From an uncultured Lachnospiraceae bacterium (GTDB lineage Bacteria > Bacillota > Clostridia > Lachnospirales > Lachnospiraceae): DNA of 64,000 bases. The DNA lies in assembly GCA_947177165.1 (NCBI GenBank), contig CAMWTP010000013.1, positions 25,763-89,762 of the forward strand, read 5' to 3'. A model generated the notes under the pieces. It saw nothing but the letters and a program-made list of their open reading frames with translations, did no database searches and was not told the origin of the DNA. Made by a program: the position numbers and the translations under genes. The first letter of the stretch is position 1, and each line of letters begins with the position of its first letter. Of the stretch, positions 63,663-64,000 are shown piece by piece.

Positions 63663-63691
63663 ATTTTAACACTTTTATAAGACAAAGTCAA
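63663..63691 (-). promoter_or_regulatory. Sigma-A promoter upstream of csp
   Basis: Minus strand TTGACT (63691-63686), 17-bp spacer, TAAAAT (63668-63663). A transcript from here would have a 120-base leader containing the hairpin at 63592-63635. Confidence 0.65.
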
Positions 63692-63719
63692 TAAATTTTT
63701 GTAAAATACCACAGAATAC

Positions 63720-63796
63720 GTAACAGTTCAGCCTTCGGCTTCCTGTTACAAGCATCAAGTCATGCAAAAACCGCTTCGCGGATGCATCTTGACTTG
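63720..63796. repeat. Two adjacent compound inverted repeats, no gene
   Basis: In the gene-free stretch between csp and tRNA-Met: GTAACAG/CTGTTAC (63720-63726, 63743-63749) enclosing GCC-TTC-GGC, and CAAGTCA/TGACTTG (63756-63762, 63790-63796) enclosing TGCA/TGCA and CCGC-TTCG-CGG. No U-tract follows either. CAAGTCA is also the core of the csp leader stem. No coding region is visible from 63692 to 63854. Confidence 0.6.
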
Positions 63797-63854
63797 TCTA
63801 TTTCTCCGATTTTCCTACAGCTCCTTTTCTATTTTCAGGCATAAAAAATAAAAA

Positions 63855-63928
63855 TAGCGAAGGGGGGATTCGAACCCTCGACACCGCGGGTATGAACCGC
63901 GTGCTCTAGCCAACTGAGCTACTTCGCT
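63855..63928 (-). tRNA. tRNA-Met (anticodon CAU)
   Basis: Cloverleaf on the minus strand: acceptor AGCGAAG/CTTCGCT, D-arm GCTC-AGTTGGCTA-GAGC, anticodon arm CGCGG-TTCATAC-CCGCG, variable GTGTC, T-arm GAGGG-TTCGAAT-CCCCC, discriminator A; CCA is not encoded. The anticodon stem lacks the three G:C pairs and C1:A72 mismatch of the initiator, so it is elongator Met (a lysidine tRNA-Ile cannot be fully excluded). The T-stem has an A-C mismatch at its second pair. Upstream, a GTTCGGTTTTGAGGG stretch looks like rRNA-operon spacer. Confidence 0.95.
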
Positions 63929-64000
63929 ATCTAACTTACTGAGCATATTCCCTCAAAACCGAACACAAAAATTATTTACTTATTTATATAATACCTAACC

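Noticed and set aside
1..64000. CRISPR arrays, insertion sequences or prophage
   Set aside because: No spaced direct-repeat array, transposase, integrase or phage structural gene was seen; gene content and order are core chromosomal.

Overview
The window reads as a chromosomal core region of a spore-forming, meso-diaminopimelate-type member of the Clostridia, most likely Lachnospiraceae. Evidence: a SCIFF peptide with its radical-SAM maturase, spoIIGA-sigE-sigG next to ftsZ, a PolC-type polymerase, LL-diaminopimelate aminotransferase, and a MurE carrying the DAP-type DNPR motif. I see no insertion sequence, prophage or CRISPR array. All genes are on the minus strand except a CNNM/HlyC-type membrane protein (25442-26749) and dapL (62064-63260).

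Layout by coordinate (minus-strand transcription runs right to left). 1-16030: the clostridial priA-def-fmt-Zn peptidase-rsmB-rlmN-prpC-prkC-rsgA-rpe block, with murE upstream of priA and ychF, lgt and a truncated GH3 glycosidase downstream. 16031-16266: a gene-free gap with a candidate small RNA. 16267-25321: recJ, acyl-ACP thioesterase, TraX-family protein, secDF, the SCIFF pair scfB/scfA, a GH25 lysozyme and a TIGR04086 membrane protein. 25355-31801: the HlyC-type gene converges on a large uncharacterised protein overlapped by a Sfp-type phosphopantetheinyl transferase, followed by a chemoreceptor. 31850-46800: sporulation sigma genes sigG, sigE and spoIIGA, then the division and wall (dcw) cluster ftsZ, ftsQ, murA, ftsW, murD, two class B PBPs, ftsL, rsmH, mraZ, with no mraY, murF, murG or ftsA. 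46892-59054: polC, ispG, rseP, dxr, cdsA, uppS, frr, pyrH and a bactofilin, apparently one long operon. 59086-64000: polysaccharide deacetylase, TIGR01440 protein, acyltransferase, dapL, a cold-shock protein and tRNA-Met.

The genes join wall-precursor synthesis (dapL, murA, murD, murE, uppS, dxr, ispG), division (ftsZ/Q/W/L, PBPs, mraZ), protein export and lipoprotein handling (secDF, lgt, rseP), translation quality (def, fmt, rlmN, rsmB, rsmH, rsgA, frr, ychF) and entry into sporulation. The strongest regulatory signals read directly from the DNA are: four MraZ boxes before mraZ; a spoIIGA promoter with a 21-bp spacer built into the ftsZ terminator and flanked by near-consensus Spo0A boxes; a perfect Spo0A box in the lysozyme promoter; a terminator-like hairpin in the cold-shock leader; and a possible anti-Shine-Dalgarno small RNA between murE and recJ. 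Start codons were reassigned where a Shine-Dalgarno sequence clearly favoured a downstream start.
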